Shown in pieces: positions 12,157 through 20,557 of a stretch of 64,000 nucleotides of DNA. The notes beneath the pieces were generated by a model. It saw only the letters and a program-made list of their open reading frames with translations. It made no database searches and had not been told where the DNA came from. The DNA is from Thioalkalivibrio sp. XN8. Lineage in GTDB: Bacteria > Pseudomonadota > Gammaproteobacteria > Steroidobacterales > XN24. The first letter of the stretch is position 1. Each line of letters begins with the position of its first letter. Made by a program: the position numbers and the translations under genes. The DNA lies in assembly GCF_011058255.1 (NCBI RefSeq), contig NZ_JAALFH010000067.1:369724-433723 (forward strand), read 5' to 3'.

Positions 12157-13281
12157 ATGAGCAACAAGTTCCTCGACCTGGCCGTGCCGGGAGTGCAGGG
12201 CCTGCAGCCCTATCAACCCGGCAAGCCGATCGCCGAACTCGAACGCGAGTACGGCCTGAGCGATATCGTCAAGCTGGCCTCGAACGAGAATCCGCTGGGC
12301 CCCAGCCCCGCAGTCGCGGCGGCCCTCGCCGCGGGGGTCCCCGAACTGGCGCGCTATCCCGATGCCAACGGCTTCGACCTCAAGGCGGCGCTGGCCGCCC
12401 GGCACGACGTGGCGCCGGAATGCATCACGCTGGGCAACGGCTCCAACGACATCCTGGTGCTGCTCGCCGAGAGCTTCCTGGCGCCGGGGCTCGAGGCGGT
12501 CTACTCGCGGTATGCCTTCGCTGTATACCCGCTGGCGGTCCAGGCCACCGGCGCGGACCACCGCGTGGCCGAGGCGTTCCCCGCGTTCCACCCCGACCAG
12601 CCGCTGGGCCACGACCTGGCAGCGATGGCGGCACTCGTCGGGCCGCGCACGCGCCTGGTGTTCATCGCCAATCCCAACAACCCGACGGGCAGCTGGGTCG
12701 ACGCCGCCACGCTGGAGTATTTCCTCACCGGCCTGCCGGGCCACGTGATTGCCGTGGTGGACGAGGCCTATTTCGAGTACGTGCGCGAGCCGGAATATCC
12801 CGACGCGAGCCGGTGGCTGGAGCGCTTTCCGAATCTCGTCGTCACCCGCACCTTTTCCAAGGCCTACGGCCTGGCGGGGCTGCGCATGGGCTACGCCCTG
12901 AGCGATCCGGGGATCGCCGACGTGCTGAACCGGGTGCGGCAGCCGTTCAACACCAGCCTGGCCGCGCAGCTCGGGGCGCTCGCGGCCCTCGGCGACCAGG
13001 CACACCTGGCGCAGGGCGTGACGCTGAACAACCGGGAACGGGCACGCGTCAGCGCCGGCTGCACCGCGCTGGGTCTCGAGGTCGTCCCGTCGGTGGGGAA
13101 TTTCATCCTGGTGGACATGGGCGCGCCGGCCGGTCCGCTGTTCGAGGCCCTGCTGAGGCGCGGCGTGATCGTCCGCCCGGTGGGGAATTACGGGTTGCCG
13201 CAGCACCTGCGGATCAGCATCGGGACCACCGCCGAGAACGACCGGCTGCTGGCGGCGCTGGCGGAGGTGGTCGGGCAGTGA
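12157..13281 (+). CDS. hisC: Histidinol-phosphate aminotransferase family (HisC2-type aminotransferase)
   Basis: 374 residues from an ATG preceded by GGGGAGG with ideal spacing. The frame is open for 516 bases upstream inside pheA, but that part is a shadow. It is a class I/II PLP aminotransferase with the substrate/cofactor motif KLASNENPLGPSPAV, IANPNNPTGSW, and PLP Lys235 in TRTFSKAYGLAGLRMGY. The position between pheA and aroA is that of hisC2 in Pseudomonas, so its main role may be transamination of phenylpyruvate or prephenate rather than histidine synthesis (inference from context). Confidence 0.92.
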   Translation: MSNKFLDLAVPGVQGLQPYQPGKPIAELEREYGLSDIVKLASNENPLGPSPAVAAALAAGVPELARYPDANGFDLKAALAARHDVAPECITLGNGSNDILVLLAESFLAPGLEAVYSRYAFAVYPLAVQATGADHRVAEAFPAFHPDQPLGHDLAAMAALVGPRTRLVFIANPNNPTGSWVDAATLEYFLTGLPGHVIAVVDEAYFEYVREPEYPDASRWLERFPNLVVTRTFSKAYGLAGLRMGYALSDPGIADVLNRVRQPFNTSLAAQLGALAALGDQAHLAQGVTLNNRERARVSAGCTALGLEVVPSVGNFILVDMGAPAGPLFEALLRRGVIVRPVGNYGLPQHLRISIGTTAENDRLLAALAEVVGQ

Positions 13282-14597
13282 GCGCCGCAGCATGGATCGC
13301 GCGGCCTTCGGGCCCGCTGCGCGGCCTGGTGGCGGTCCCGGGCGACAAGTCAGTTTCGCATCGCGTGATGCTGCTCGGTGCCGTCGCGTCCGAGCCGCTG
13401 GAAGCCGCCGGGTTCCTGCGCAGCGCCGACTGCCTGGCGACGCGGCGGGCGGTCGAGCTGCTCGGCGCCGAGGTGGAGGACCTGCCGGACGGGCGGGTGC
13501 GGGTGACGCCGCCGAAGGCCTTGCGTGACCCGCCTGCGCCGCTCGATTTCGGCAATTCCGGGACCGGCCTGCGGCTGATGACCGGCCTGCTCGCCGGGCG
13601 CCGCATCGAGGCCGAGCTCACCGGCGATGCTTCGCTCTGCCGCCGCCCGATGGAGCGCGTGGCGGCACCATTGCGCCTGATGGGCGCCGTGCTGGACACC
13701 ACCGATGGGCGCCCCCCGGTGAGGATCGGGCGGGCGGGGCCGCTGCAGGCCCTCGAGTACGACCTGTCGGTCGCCAGCGCCCAGGTGAAGTCGGCCCTGC
13801 TGCTGGCGGGCCTGTCGGCCGGCGGCCGGACCCTGGTGCGCCAGCCTGCGATCACGCGCGATCATACGGAGCGGATGCTGGCTGCCCTCGGGTGCCCGGT
13901 CGAAATGGGGCCCTGGGGCGCGGCCGTCACCGGTCCGTGCCGGCCGCGGGGCGGCAGTGTCGTGGTGCCGGGCGACTTCTCTTCGGCCGCCTTCTTCATC
14001 GTGGCCGGGCTGCTCGCGGCCGGCGACGACCCGCTGGTCGTAAGCGGGGTCGGACTCAATCCCACCCGCACGGGCCTGCTGGAGATCCTGCGCCTGATGG
14101 GCGCGCGGATCGAGGTGCGCAACCGCCGCGAGACCTGTGGCGAGGAAGTGGCCGACCTGGGCGTCTGGCGCAGCGAGCTGCGGGGCATCGATGTGCCGGC
14201 CGAGCTGGTGCCGCTGGCCATCGACGAGTTCCCGGTCCTGTTCGTGGCGGCCGCGCTGGCGCGCGGCACAACCCGTGTACGGGGCGCCGAGGAGCTCCGG
14301 GTCAAGGAATCGGACCGGCTCGGCGTCATGGCGCGGGCCCTGGCGGCGACCGGCATCACCGTCGCCGAGCATCCCGACGGCCTGGACATCGAGGGCGGCG
14401 TCCTGCGCGGCGGGACTGTCGACAGCGCCGGCGACCACCGGGTCGCGATGGCCTTCGCCGTGGCCGCCGCCCGCGCCGCCGCCCCGATCCGGATCCTGGA
14501 TGTCGCCAACGTGGCCACGTCCTACCCGGGTTTCGCCGCGGACGCGACCCGCCTCGGGATCGGCCTCGAGGCCCAGCGCCAGCAGGGGGCCGCATGA
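13278..14597 (+). CDS. aroA: 3-phosphoshikimate 1-carboxyvinyltransferase (EPSP synthase)
   Basis: 439 residues from a GTG that overlaps the hisC stop by four bases (GTGA). It catalyses the sixth step of the shikimate pathway. Conserved elements are PGDKSVSHR (Lys24, Arg29) for phosphoenolpyruvate and shikimate-3-phosphate binding, LDFGNSGTGLRLM, ELRVKESDRLGVMA and SAGDHRVAMAF. In Pseudomonas the corresponding gene is fused to prephenate dehydrogenase (tyrA). Here the protein is a stand-alone AroA and no tyrA is present in the window. Confidence 0.96.
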   Translation: MSAAAWIARPSGPLRGLVAVPGDKSVSHRVMLLGAVASEPLEAAGFLRSADCLATRRAVELLGAEVEDLPDGRVRVTPPKALRDPPAPLDFGNSGTGLRLMTGLLAGRRIEAELTGDASLCRRPMERVAAPLRLMGAVLDTTDGRPPVRIGRAGPLQALEYDLSVASAQVKSALLLAGLSAGGRTLVRQPAITRDHTERMLAALGCPVEMGPWGAAVTGPCRPRGGSVVVPGDFSSAAFFIVAGLLAAGDDPLVVSGVGLNPTRTGLLEILRLMGARIEVRNRRETCGEEVADLGVWRSELRGIDVPAELVPLAIDEFPVLFVAAALARGTTRVRGAEELRVKESDRLGVMARALAATGITVAEHPDGLDIEGGVLRGGTVDSAGDHRVAMAFAVAAARAAAPIRILDVANVATSYPGFAADATRLGIGLEAQRQQGAA

Positions 14598-15268
14598 AGA
14601 CGGCACCGGTACTGGCGGTCGACGGCCCCGGCGGGGCCGGCAAGGGAACGATTTGCCGGGCTGTGGCGGCACGGCTCGACTGGCACCTGCTGGACAGCGG
14701 AGCGCTGTACCGGCTGGTTGCCGCCGCGGCAGCCCGCGCCGGGGTGGCGCTGGACGACGAGGCCGGCCTGGCCGGCCTGGCGCGGGACTTGCCGGTACGT
14801 TTCGAAGGCGAACAGGTCTGGCTGGGGGACGAGGAGGTGAGCGAGGAAATCCGCAGCGAGGCCTGCGGCGATCGCGCTTCGCAAGTGGCGGCGCTGCCGG
14901 GCGTACGGACCGCCCTGGTCGGCCTGCAACGCGAGTTTCGGCGGGCACCCGGCCTGGTCGCGGACGGTCGCGACATGGGGACCGTGATCTTCCCCGACGC
15001 GGAGCTGAAGGTCTTCCTCACCGCCTCGGCCGAAGAGCGCGCGAGGCGCCGTTATAAGCAGTTGAAGGAAAAGGGGTTTGATGTTAACCTTCCGGCCCTT
15101 TCGGCTGAGGTGGCGGCCCGTGACCGCCGGGATGCGGAACGTGCCGTGGCGCCGTTGCGCCCGGCAGTGGACGCGGTGGTGGTCGACAGCACGGCGCTGG
15201 ACATCGAGGCGGTGATCGAGCGCGTACTGCAGGAATTGAAGCGTCGCGGCCTCGCGCCGGACGCCTGA
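14594..15268 (+). CDS. cmk: Cytidylate kinase
   Basis: 224 residues. It phosphorylates CMP and dCMP. The P-loop [17 protein letters not shown] is at the N-terminus; [20 protein letters not shown] and [16 protein letters not shown] match the nucleotide-binding and lid regions. The ATG overlaps the aroA stop by four bases (ATGA). The codon block 15055-15105 near the C-terminus is AT-richer than its surroundings. It ends the aromatic/serine block; a hairpin terminator follows before rpsA. Confidence 0.96.
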   Translation: MKTAPVLAVDGPGGAGKGTICRAVAARLDWHLLDSGALYRLVAAAAARAGVALDDEAGLAGLARDLPVRFEGEQVWLGDEEVSEEIRSEACGDRASQVAALPGVRTALVGLQREFRRAPGLVADGRDMGTVIFPDAELKVFLTASAEERARRRYKQLKEKGFDVNLPALSAEVAARDRRDAERAVAPLRPAVDAVVVDSTALDIEAVIERVLQELKRRGLAPDA

Positions 15269-15277
15269 GCAAGCGTG

Positions 15278-15302
15278 GCTCCCAGGGAAACGGGAGCTTT
15301 TT
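15278..15302 (+). terminator. Rho-independent terminator after cmk
   Basis: GCTCCC pairs with GGGAGC across an eight-base loop (AGGGAAAC) and is followed by TTTTT. It lies 10 bp after cmk and 80 bp before rpsA, so it should separate rpsA transcription from the aro block. Confidence 0.6.
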
Positions 15303-15381
15303 ATATTGCATACCCGGTGCGGCAGGGACGTGTCGCCGGATCAACTACAGGTCGGCCTGCGGGCCGTTGGATCATTCAACC

Positions 15382-17058
15382 ATGTCAGAAAGTTTTGCCG
15401 AGCTCTTTGAGCAGAGTTTTGCCAGCCAGCAGATTCGTCCCGGCGCCATCCTCAAGGGGAAGGTGGTCGAGATCAACGACGATGTCGTCATCGTCTCCGC
15501 CGGGCTGAAGTCCGAGTCGGTCATCCCGGCCGAGCAGTTCAAGAACGAGAAGGGTGAGTTCGAGGTCGCCGTCGGCGACGAGGTCGAAGTCGCGCTCGAT
15601 GCCGTCGAGGACGGCTTCGGCGAGACTCGCCTGTCCCGCGACAAGGCCAAGCGCGCCCGCACCTGGACCGTCCTCGAGGAAGCCTTCGAGCAGGAAGAGG
15701 TCGTCCAGGGCATGATCACCGGCCGGGTCAAGGGCGGCTTTACCGTCGAACTCGAGCTGGTGCGGGCCTTCCTGCCCGGTTCGCTGGTGGACGTGCGCCC
15801 CGTGCGCGATCCCAGCTACCTCGAGGGCAAGATGCTCGAATTCAAGGTCATCAAGCTGGACCGCAAGCGCAACAATGTCGTCGTCTCCCGCCGTGCGGTG
15901 GTCGAGGCCGAGCACAGCGTCGAGCGCGAGGAGCTGCTGAAGAACCTGACCGAGGGCGCGGTGCTCCCGGGTATCGTCAAGAACCTGACCGACTACGGCG
16001 CCTTCGTCGACCTCGGCGGCATCGACGGCCTGCTGCACATCACTGACATGGCGTGGCGCCGGGTCAAGAACCCCTCCGAGGTCGTGAACGTCGGCGACGA
16101 GATCCAGGTCAAGGTGCTGAAGTTCGACCGCGAGCGCAATCGTGTCTCCCTCGGCCTGAAGCAGCTCGGCGAGGACCCGTGGCAGGACATCGCGCGGCGC
16201 TACCCCGCCGGTTCGCGGCTGTTCGGGCGGGTCACCAACCTGGCCGATTACGGCGCCTTCGTGGAAATCGAGGATGGCGTCGAGGGCCTGGTGCACGTGT
16301 CCGAGATGGACTGGACCAACAAGAACGTCAATCCGTCCAAGGTGGTGCAGATCGGCGACGAGATCGAGGTCATGGTGCTGGAGATCGACGAGGAGCGCCG
16401 TCGCGTGTCGCTCGGCATCAAGCAGTGCATGCCCAACCCGTGGAACGAGTTCGCCGCGACCTTCAACAAGGGCGACCGCGTGCGCGGCGTGATCAAGTCG
16501 ATCACCGACTTCGGCATCTTCATCGGCCTGGACGGCGGCATCGACGGCCTGGTGCACCTGTCCGACCTCTCCTGGGAGCTGGCGGGCGAGGAGGCCGTGC
16601 GCAACTACCGCAAGGGCGAGGAACTCGAGGCGGTGGTGCTTTCCATCGACCCGGAGCGCGAGCGGATTTCCCTCGGCATCAAGCAGCTCGACCGCGACCC
16701 GATGTCCGCCTGGCTGGCGGACCACCCCAAGGGCAGCATCGTGCGCGGCACGGTGACCGAGGTGGACGCCAAGGGCGCCACGGTGGACGTGGACGGCCTC
16801 GAGGCCTACCTGCGCGCCTCCGAGCTGTCCCGCGAGCGAGTCGAGGATGCCCGCTCGGTGCTCAAGCCGGGCGAGGAGATCGAGGCCCGGTTCATCGGGC
16901 TGGATCGAAAGAGCCGCCAGATCTCGCTCTCCATCAAGGCGAAGGAGGCCTGGGAAGAGGCCGAGGCAATGCAGAGCTACAAGAAATCGGATAGCAGCAC
17001 CGGGACCAGCCTGGGCGACCTGCTCAAGGAGCAGATTTCCAGCCAGGAAAACTCCTGA
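15382..17058 (+). CDS. rpsA: 30S ribosomal protein S1
   Basis: 558 residues from the ATG that gives [13 protein letters not shown], matching the E. coli N-terminus; an in-frame TTG 15 bases upstream is rejected. Six S1 RNA-binding repeats are visible, with signatures such as [38 protein letters not shown] and [18 protein letters not shown]. Repeats 1-2 anchor S1 to the ribosome and 3-6 bind mRNA. The usual neighbours, cmk before and ihfB after, are both present. Confidence 0.98.
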   Translation: MSESFAELFEQSFASQQIRPGAILKGKVVEINDDVVIVSAGLKSESVIPAEQFKNEKGEFEVAVGDEVEVALDAVEDGFGETRLSRDKAKRARTWTVLEEAFEQEEVVQGMITGRVKGGFTVELELVRAFLPGSLVDVRPVRDPSYLEGKMLEFKVIKLDRKRNNVVVSRRAVVEAEHSVEREELLKNLTEGAVLPGIVKNLTDYGAFVDLGGIDGLLHITDMAWRRVKNPSEVVNVGDEIQVKVLKFDRERNRVSLGLKQLGEDPWQDIARRYPAGSRLFGRVTNLADYGAFVEIEDGVEGLVHVSEMDWTNKNVNPSKVVQIGDEIEVMVLEIDEERRRVSLGIKQCMPNPWNEFAATFNKGDRVRGVIKSITDFGIFIGLDGGIDGLVHLSDLSWELAGEEAVRNYRKGEELEAVVLSIDPERERISLGIKQLDRDPMSAWLADHPKGSIVRGTVTEVDAKGATVDVDGLEAYLRASELSRERVEDARSVLKPGEEIEARFIGLDRKSRQISLSIKAKEAWEEAEAMQSYKKSDSSTGTSLGDLLKEQISSQENS

Positions 17059-17071
17059 CCGGAGCCATGGC

Positions 17072-17095
17072 GGGCCGCCTGCGGGCGGCCCGTCC
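17072..17095 (+). terminator. Hairpin between rpsA and ihfB
   Basis: An 8-bp perfect stem (GGGCCGCC with GGCGGCCC, loop TGCG) is followed by a weak pyrimidine tract (GTCCTTTCC). It is a weak terminator or processing signal 13 bp after rpsA; some read-through to ihfB is likely. Confidence 0.45.
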
Positions 17096-17145
17096 TTTCC
17101 GCCGGGTCCCGGGGTCGTGAGGGCGAAAGGGGACGGATCGAAACC

Positions 17146-17448
17146 ATGACAAAGTCTGAACTGATCGAAGCCATCTCCCGGCGGCAGAGCCATCTCAACG
17201 CCAAGGACGTCGAACTGGCGGTCAAGCATCTCATCGAGGTGATGAGCAACAGCCTGGCCAACGGCGAGCGCATCGAGATTCGCGGCTTCGGGAGTTTCTC
17301 ACTCCATTTCCGGCCGCCACGCATCGGGCGGAACCCGAAGACCGGCGAAGCGGTGGCGCTGTCCGGCAAGTACGTGCCGCATTTCAAGCCCGGCAAGGAC
17401 CTTCGCGAGCGGGTCAACGAAGGGCGGCACAACCCCATCAAGGCCTGA
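17146..17448 (+). CDS. ihfB: Integration host factor subunit beta
   Basis: 100 residues. HU/IHF-family DNA-bending protein with [17 protein letters not shown] at the N-terminus and the minor-groove-intercalating arm [20 protein letters not shown]. The rpsA-ihfB-lapA order is conserved in gammaproteobacteria and distinguishes it from HU. The alpha subunit is encoded in the same window at 42795, after pheT. Confidence 0.96.
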   Translation: MTKSELIEAISRRQSHLNAKDVELAVKHLIEVMSNSLANGERIEIRGFGSFSLHFRPPRIGRNPKTGEAVALSGKYVPHFKPGKDLRERVNEGRHNPIKA

Positions 17449-17539
17449 CCCGGTCCGGCCCGCGCGTTGCCGCGCGCCGGCGCGCCCGCTGATACAATCC
17501 CGCCTGTAACGCGCCGCGGCGCGCCTCGGGCGAGTTGTC

Positions 17540-17818
17540 ATGTTCAAGCGGGTCCTCACAGCCGTCGTCTTCGTCGCGGCCCTTGCGGTGGCCGTCCTGT
17601 TTACCGCCATGAACCCCGGCGAGGTGGATCTCGAACTGGGCTTTGCCCTGTGGCAGGTGCCGCTGGGACTCGCCTTCATCCTGGCCATCGCACTGGGCTG
17701 GGTACTCGGACTGCTGTCGATGCTGCCGCGAATGCTGCGCCTGGCGAACCAGAAGCGGCGGCTGCGCCACGAGGCGCAGAAGACGGGCGGCGGCCTGGCG
17801 GTAGATGAGCGCGGCTGA
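17540..17818 (+). CDS. lapA: LapA-type lipopolysaccharide assembly membrane protein
   Basis: 92 residues. Two transmembrane helices (about 5-24 and 38-62) flank a short loop with the family sequence TAMNPGEVDLELGFALWQVP; the C-terminal cytoplasmic part is a basic coiled coil. LapA works with LapB in controlling LPS synthesis through FtsH and LpxC. Its last 14 bases overlap the start of lapB, indicating translational coupling. Confidence 0.9.
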   Translation: MFKRVLTAVVFVAALAVAVLFTAMNPGEVDLELGFALWQVPLGLAFILAIALGWVLGLLSMLPRMLRLANQKRRLRHEAQKTGGGLAVDERG

Positions 17819-19028
17819 CAGTCTCCTGCTGCTGCTGCTGTTCGCGGCCGCCGCCGGCCTTGGCTGGTATTTCGCCCGCCGCAGCCTGCGCGCGCCTGCC
17901 CCCGCCGGCCGGGCCCAGGTCTCGGCCGAGTATTTCCAGGGCCTCAACTACCTGCTCAACGAGGAACCGGACAAGGCCCTCGAGGTGTTCATCCGCATGG
18001 TCGACCTGGATGCGGACACCGTGGACACGCATTTCGCGCTCGGGGCGCTGTTCCGCAAGCGGGGCGAGACCGAGCGGGCGATCAAGGTGCACCAGAACCT
18101 GGTTGCGCGCCCCGACCTCCCGCGCGAGGCCCGGGCCCGGGCCTTGAACGAGCTCGCCGAGGATTATTTCAAGGCCGGCCTGTTCGACCGGGCCGAGCAG
18201 GTCTACGGCCAGCTCGCCCGAGGGGCCGTGCGGCGTGAACTCGGCCTGCTCGGGCTGGTGCGGATTTACGAATTGCAGCGCGACTGGGAACAGGCCATCG
18301 GGGCGATGGACCAGCTGGCGTCGACGTCGGGCCGGGCCGGCGGCGAAACGGTGGCGCATTACTGTTGCGAGCTGGCGCAGGAGGCCGTGGGCCGCGGCGA
18401 CCTGCTCGCAGCGCGCCACTGGCTGAAGCGGGCGCAGGGGGCCGACCGCCAGGGCGTGCGCGGTGCCATGATGCGGGCCCAGGTCGCGCAGCTCGAAGGC
18501 GACCACCGCCTGGCCGTGCGCCTGTACGAGCAGGCGCTCGAGCGGGACGGCGGTTTCCTCGTCGATGTCCTGCCCGAGCTGCGCCGCAGCTATGCCGAGC
18601 TGGGCAAGGCCGGCGAGTTCGGGCATTGGCTGGAAGCCGCGCTGGCGAAACACCCGGAGTGGCGGCCCGGCGTCGCCTTTGCAGCAATTGCCGACGGCGG
18701 CTTCGACGACCCGACCACGCGCCAGTGCATCGTCGACTTCGTCGCCAGCAACCCGATCCTGACCGAGATCCTGGAGATGCTGCGGCCGACCCTCGCGAGC
18801 GACGGCGGCCGTGACGCCGCCATCCGCCGCATCAGCCGGGCCATGCAGCGGATCGCCAGGGCCAGCCCGCGCTATCGCTGCAATGTCTGCGGCTTCTCCG
18901 GCAATACGCTGTACTGGCAGTGTCCCAGCTGCCGCACCTGGGGCGCCACGCGGCCGGTGACGAAGTTCCGCTTCGAGGCCATGCTGGATCCACGCGCCGT
19001 GCCCCGCGAATCCGGCCCCAACCGCTGA
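17805..19028 (+). CDS. lapB: Lipopolysaccharide assembly protein LapB (TPR and rubredoxin-type zinc domain)
   Basis: 407 residues. An N-terminal membrane anchor (about 4-20) precedes a series of TPR helices (YFQGLNYLLNEEPDKALEVF and repeats) and a C-terminal metal-binding domain with Cys359, Cys362, Cys373 and Cys376 in CNVCGFSGNTLYWQCPSC. Family knowledge: it is the adaptor coupling LPS level to LpxC degradation by FtsH. The start overlaps lapA by 14 bases. All features match YciM/LapB, and the length is slightly above the E. coli protein (389). Confidence 0.95.
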   Translation: MSAADSLLLLLLFAAAAGLGWYFARRSLRAPAPAGRAQVSAEYFQGLNYLLNEEPDKALEVFIRMVDLDADTVDTHFALGALFRKRGETERAIKVHQNLVARPDLPREARARALNELAEDYFKAGLFDRAEQVYGQLARGAVRRELGLLGLVRIYELQRDWEQAIGAMDQLASTSGRAGGETVAHYCCELAQEAVGRGDLLAARHWLKRAQGADRQGVRGAMMRAQVAQLEGDHRLAVRLYEQALERDGGFLVDVLPELRRSYAELGKAGEFGHWLEAALAKHPEWRPGVAFAAIADGGFDDPTTRQCIVDFVASNPILTEILEMLRPTLASDGGRDAAIRRISRAMQRIARASPRYRCNVCGFSGNTLYWQCPSCRTWGATRPVTKFRFEAMLDPRAVPRESGPNR

Positions 19029-19117
19029 ATTATCCCTCTCGTGTCGGGCGCCGCCCGGGGCGAACATGATGGCCGTGGCCGGTGTGGCCGCATCCACAAG
19101 CCAAGGAGGGATTACCG

Positions 19118-19396
19118 ATGATTCGTCATGCTGTGAAGCTGCTGGCCAGCCTGGCCCTGTTGCCCATGCTCGCCTGGGCGGGCCCAGTGGACCTCAACGA
19201 GGCCGATGCCGAGACGCTGGCGCGCGAACTGAAGGGTATCGGCCCGGCGCGCGCCGAGGCCATCGTCGCCTGGCGGGAGGCGAACGGGCCGTTCAGGTCG
19301 GCCGACGATCTCGTGCTGGTCAAGGGCATCAGCGAGCGAGTGCTGGAAGACAATCGAGAGCTGATCACGGTGTCCGCCCCGGATCGGCCGGAGTAG
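19118..19396 (+). CDS. ComEA-like helix-hairpin-helix protein, exported
   Basis: 92 residues from an ATG with AAGGAGG upstream; a start 36 bases earlier is not supported. A cleavable signal peptide (about 1-22, ending LAWA-GP) is followed by VDLNEADAETLARELKGIG and RSADDLVLVKGISERVLED, two HhH motifs typical of ComEA and YbaV-type proteins. Such proteins bind double-stranded DNA without sequence specificity in the periplasm. No other competence genes lie nearby, so a role in DNA uptake is only inference. Confidence 0.88.
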   Translation: MIRHAVKLLASLALLPMLAWAGPVDLNEADAETLARELKGIGPARAEAIVAWREANGPFRSADDLVLVKGISERVLEDNRELITVSAPDRPE

Positions 19397-19510
19397 GCGG
19401 GCGGCCGGGTGGCGGTGGCCCGGAAACCGCCACCCGGTTCATTGCATGGCGCGTGGCCCTGTGCAAGCATGCCGGCGGTTCCAAGGACCGCACATCGCAG
19501 GAGGCCCCGC

Positions 19511-20383
19511 TTGAGCGCAAAGATCCGCTACGCCGTCTTTCCGGTAGCCGGCAAGGGCACCCGTTTCCTTCCCGCCACCAAGGCGAGCCCGAAGGAAATG
19601 CTCCCTGTCGTCGACAAGCCGCTGATCCAGTACGCCGTCGAAGAGGCCATTGCCGCGGGGGCGACCAACCTCGTCTTCATCACCGGGCGCAACAAGCGGG
19701 CCATCGAGGACCATTTCGACGTCGATCCGGAGTTGGAGCTGCTCCTGGCCAGCAAGGACAAGGACGAGCTGCTCGATATGGTACGCAACACGGTCCCGCC
19801 GCACGTGAACTGCATTTACGTCCGCCAGGGCGAACCGCTGGGCCTGGGGCATGCCGTGCTCTGCGCCCGCCCGGTGGTGGGCAACCAGCCGTTCTTCGTG
19901 CACCTGGCCGACGACCTGATCGACGCGGAGGAAAGCTGCCTCGGGCAGATGGCGCGCGTCTTCGAGGCCGAGGGCGGCAGCGTGCTCGGCGTCGAAGAGG
20001 TACCGCGCACCCAGACCCGGCAATACGGCATCATCGACGCCGAGCCCGTGGCCGAGGGACTGCGGCGGCTGCGGGGAATCGTGGAGAAGCCGAAGCCGGA
20101 AGACGCCCCGTCGAACCTCGCCGTCGTGGGGCGCTATATCCTGACGCCGCGGATCTTCGAGCTCCTGGCCGACACCGGCGCCGGCGCCGGGGGCGAGATC
20201 CAGCTCACCGACGCGATCGCCCGGCTGCTCGCGGAGGAGCCGGTTTTCGGGCATGAATTCAATGGCTTGCGCTTTGATTGCGGGAGCAAGCTCGGCTACC
20301 TGGAGGCGACCGTGCATTACGGGCTGAAGCATCCCGAGCTCGGGCCTGAGTTCCGCCAGCACCTGCGCGACATGGCGTTCTAG
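19511..20383 (+). CDS. galU: UTP-glucose-1-phosphate uridylyltransferase
   Basis: 290 residues from a TTG start with a near-perfect AGGAGG six bases upstream; the frame continues 102 bases further upstream but without family similarity. It makes UDP-glucose for envelope polysaccharides. Motifs are [20 protein letters not shown] and [18 protein letters not shown] at the nucleotide site, GLGHAVLCA, and [14 protein letters not shown] near the C-terminus. The final residues [17 protein letters not shown] match the family. Confidence 0.96.
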   Translation: MSAKIRYAVFPVAGKGTRFLPATKASPKEMLPVVDKPLIQYAVEEAIAAGATNLVFITGRNKRAIEDHFDVDPELELLLASKDKDELLDMVRNTVPPHVNCIYVRQGEPLGLGHAVLCARPVVGNQPFFVHLADDLIDAEESCLGQMARVFEAEGGSVLGVEEVPRTQTRQYGIIDAEPVAEGLRRLRGIVEKPKPEDAPSNLAVVGRYILTPRIFELLADTGAGAGGEIQLTDAIARLLAEEPVFGHEFNGLRFDCGSKLGYLEATVHYGLKHPELGPEFRQHLRDMAF

Positions 20384-20478
20384 CGCCCGGCCAGGATCGC
20401 GCGTCTTTTTTCCTGCAGGGGCAAAGCTTTACGTAGATTCACGAATAGCTGTCCCCTGGCCCCTGGGGTGCAATGCAG

Positions 20479-20530
20479 GTCAGGCGCAGAATCCCGCGCG
20501 GTACGGTGCCGCGCGGGATCGACGCCTGAC
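20479..20530 (+). promoter_or_regulatory. Long inverted repeat in the leader of the first decaheme cytochrome gene
   Basis: GTCAGGCG...CGCCTGAC (8 bp) encloses a perfect 11-bp inner repeat ATCCCGCGCGG...CCGCGCGGGAT with a seven-base loop. The 52-nt element ends 27 bp before the ATG at 20558. No T-tract follows, so it is not a typical terminator. It could be a 5'-UTR stem affecting translation or mRNA stability, or a protein-binding palindrome. The structure is seen directly; the function is unknown. Confidence 0.55.
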
Positions 20531-20557
20531 AGTCGCGACCTTCGGGGGACTATCCCA

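Noticed and set aside
12015-13277. In-frame extension upstream of aroA through hisC and pheA
   Set aside because: The frame is open but the residues are Arg/Gly-rich shadow of hisC; aroA begins at the GTG that overlaps the hisC stop.
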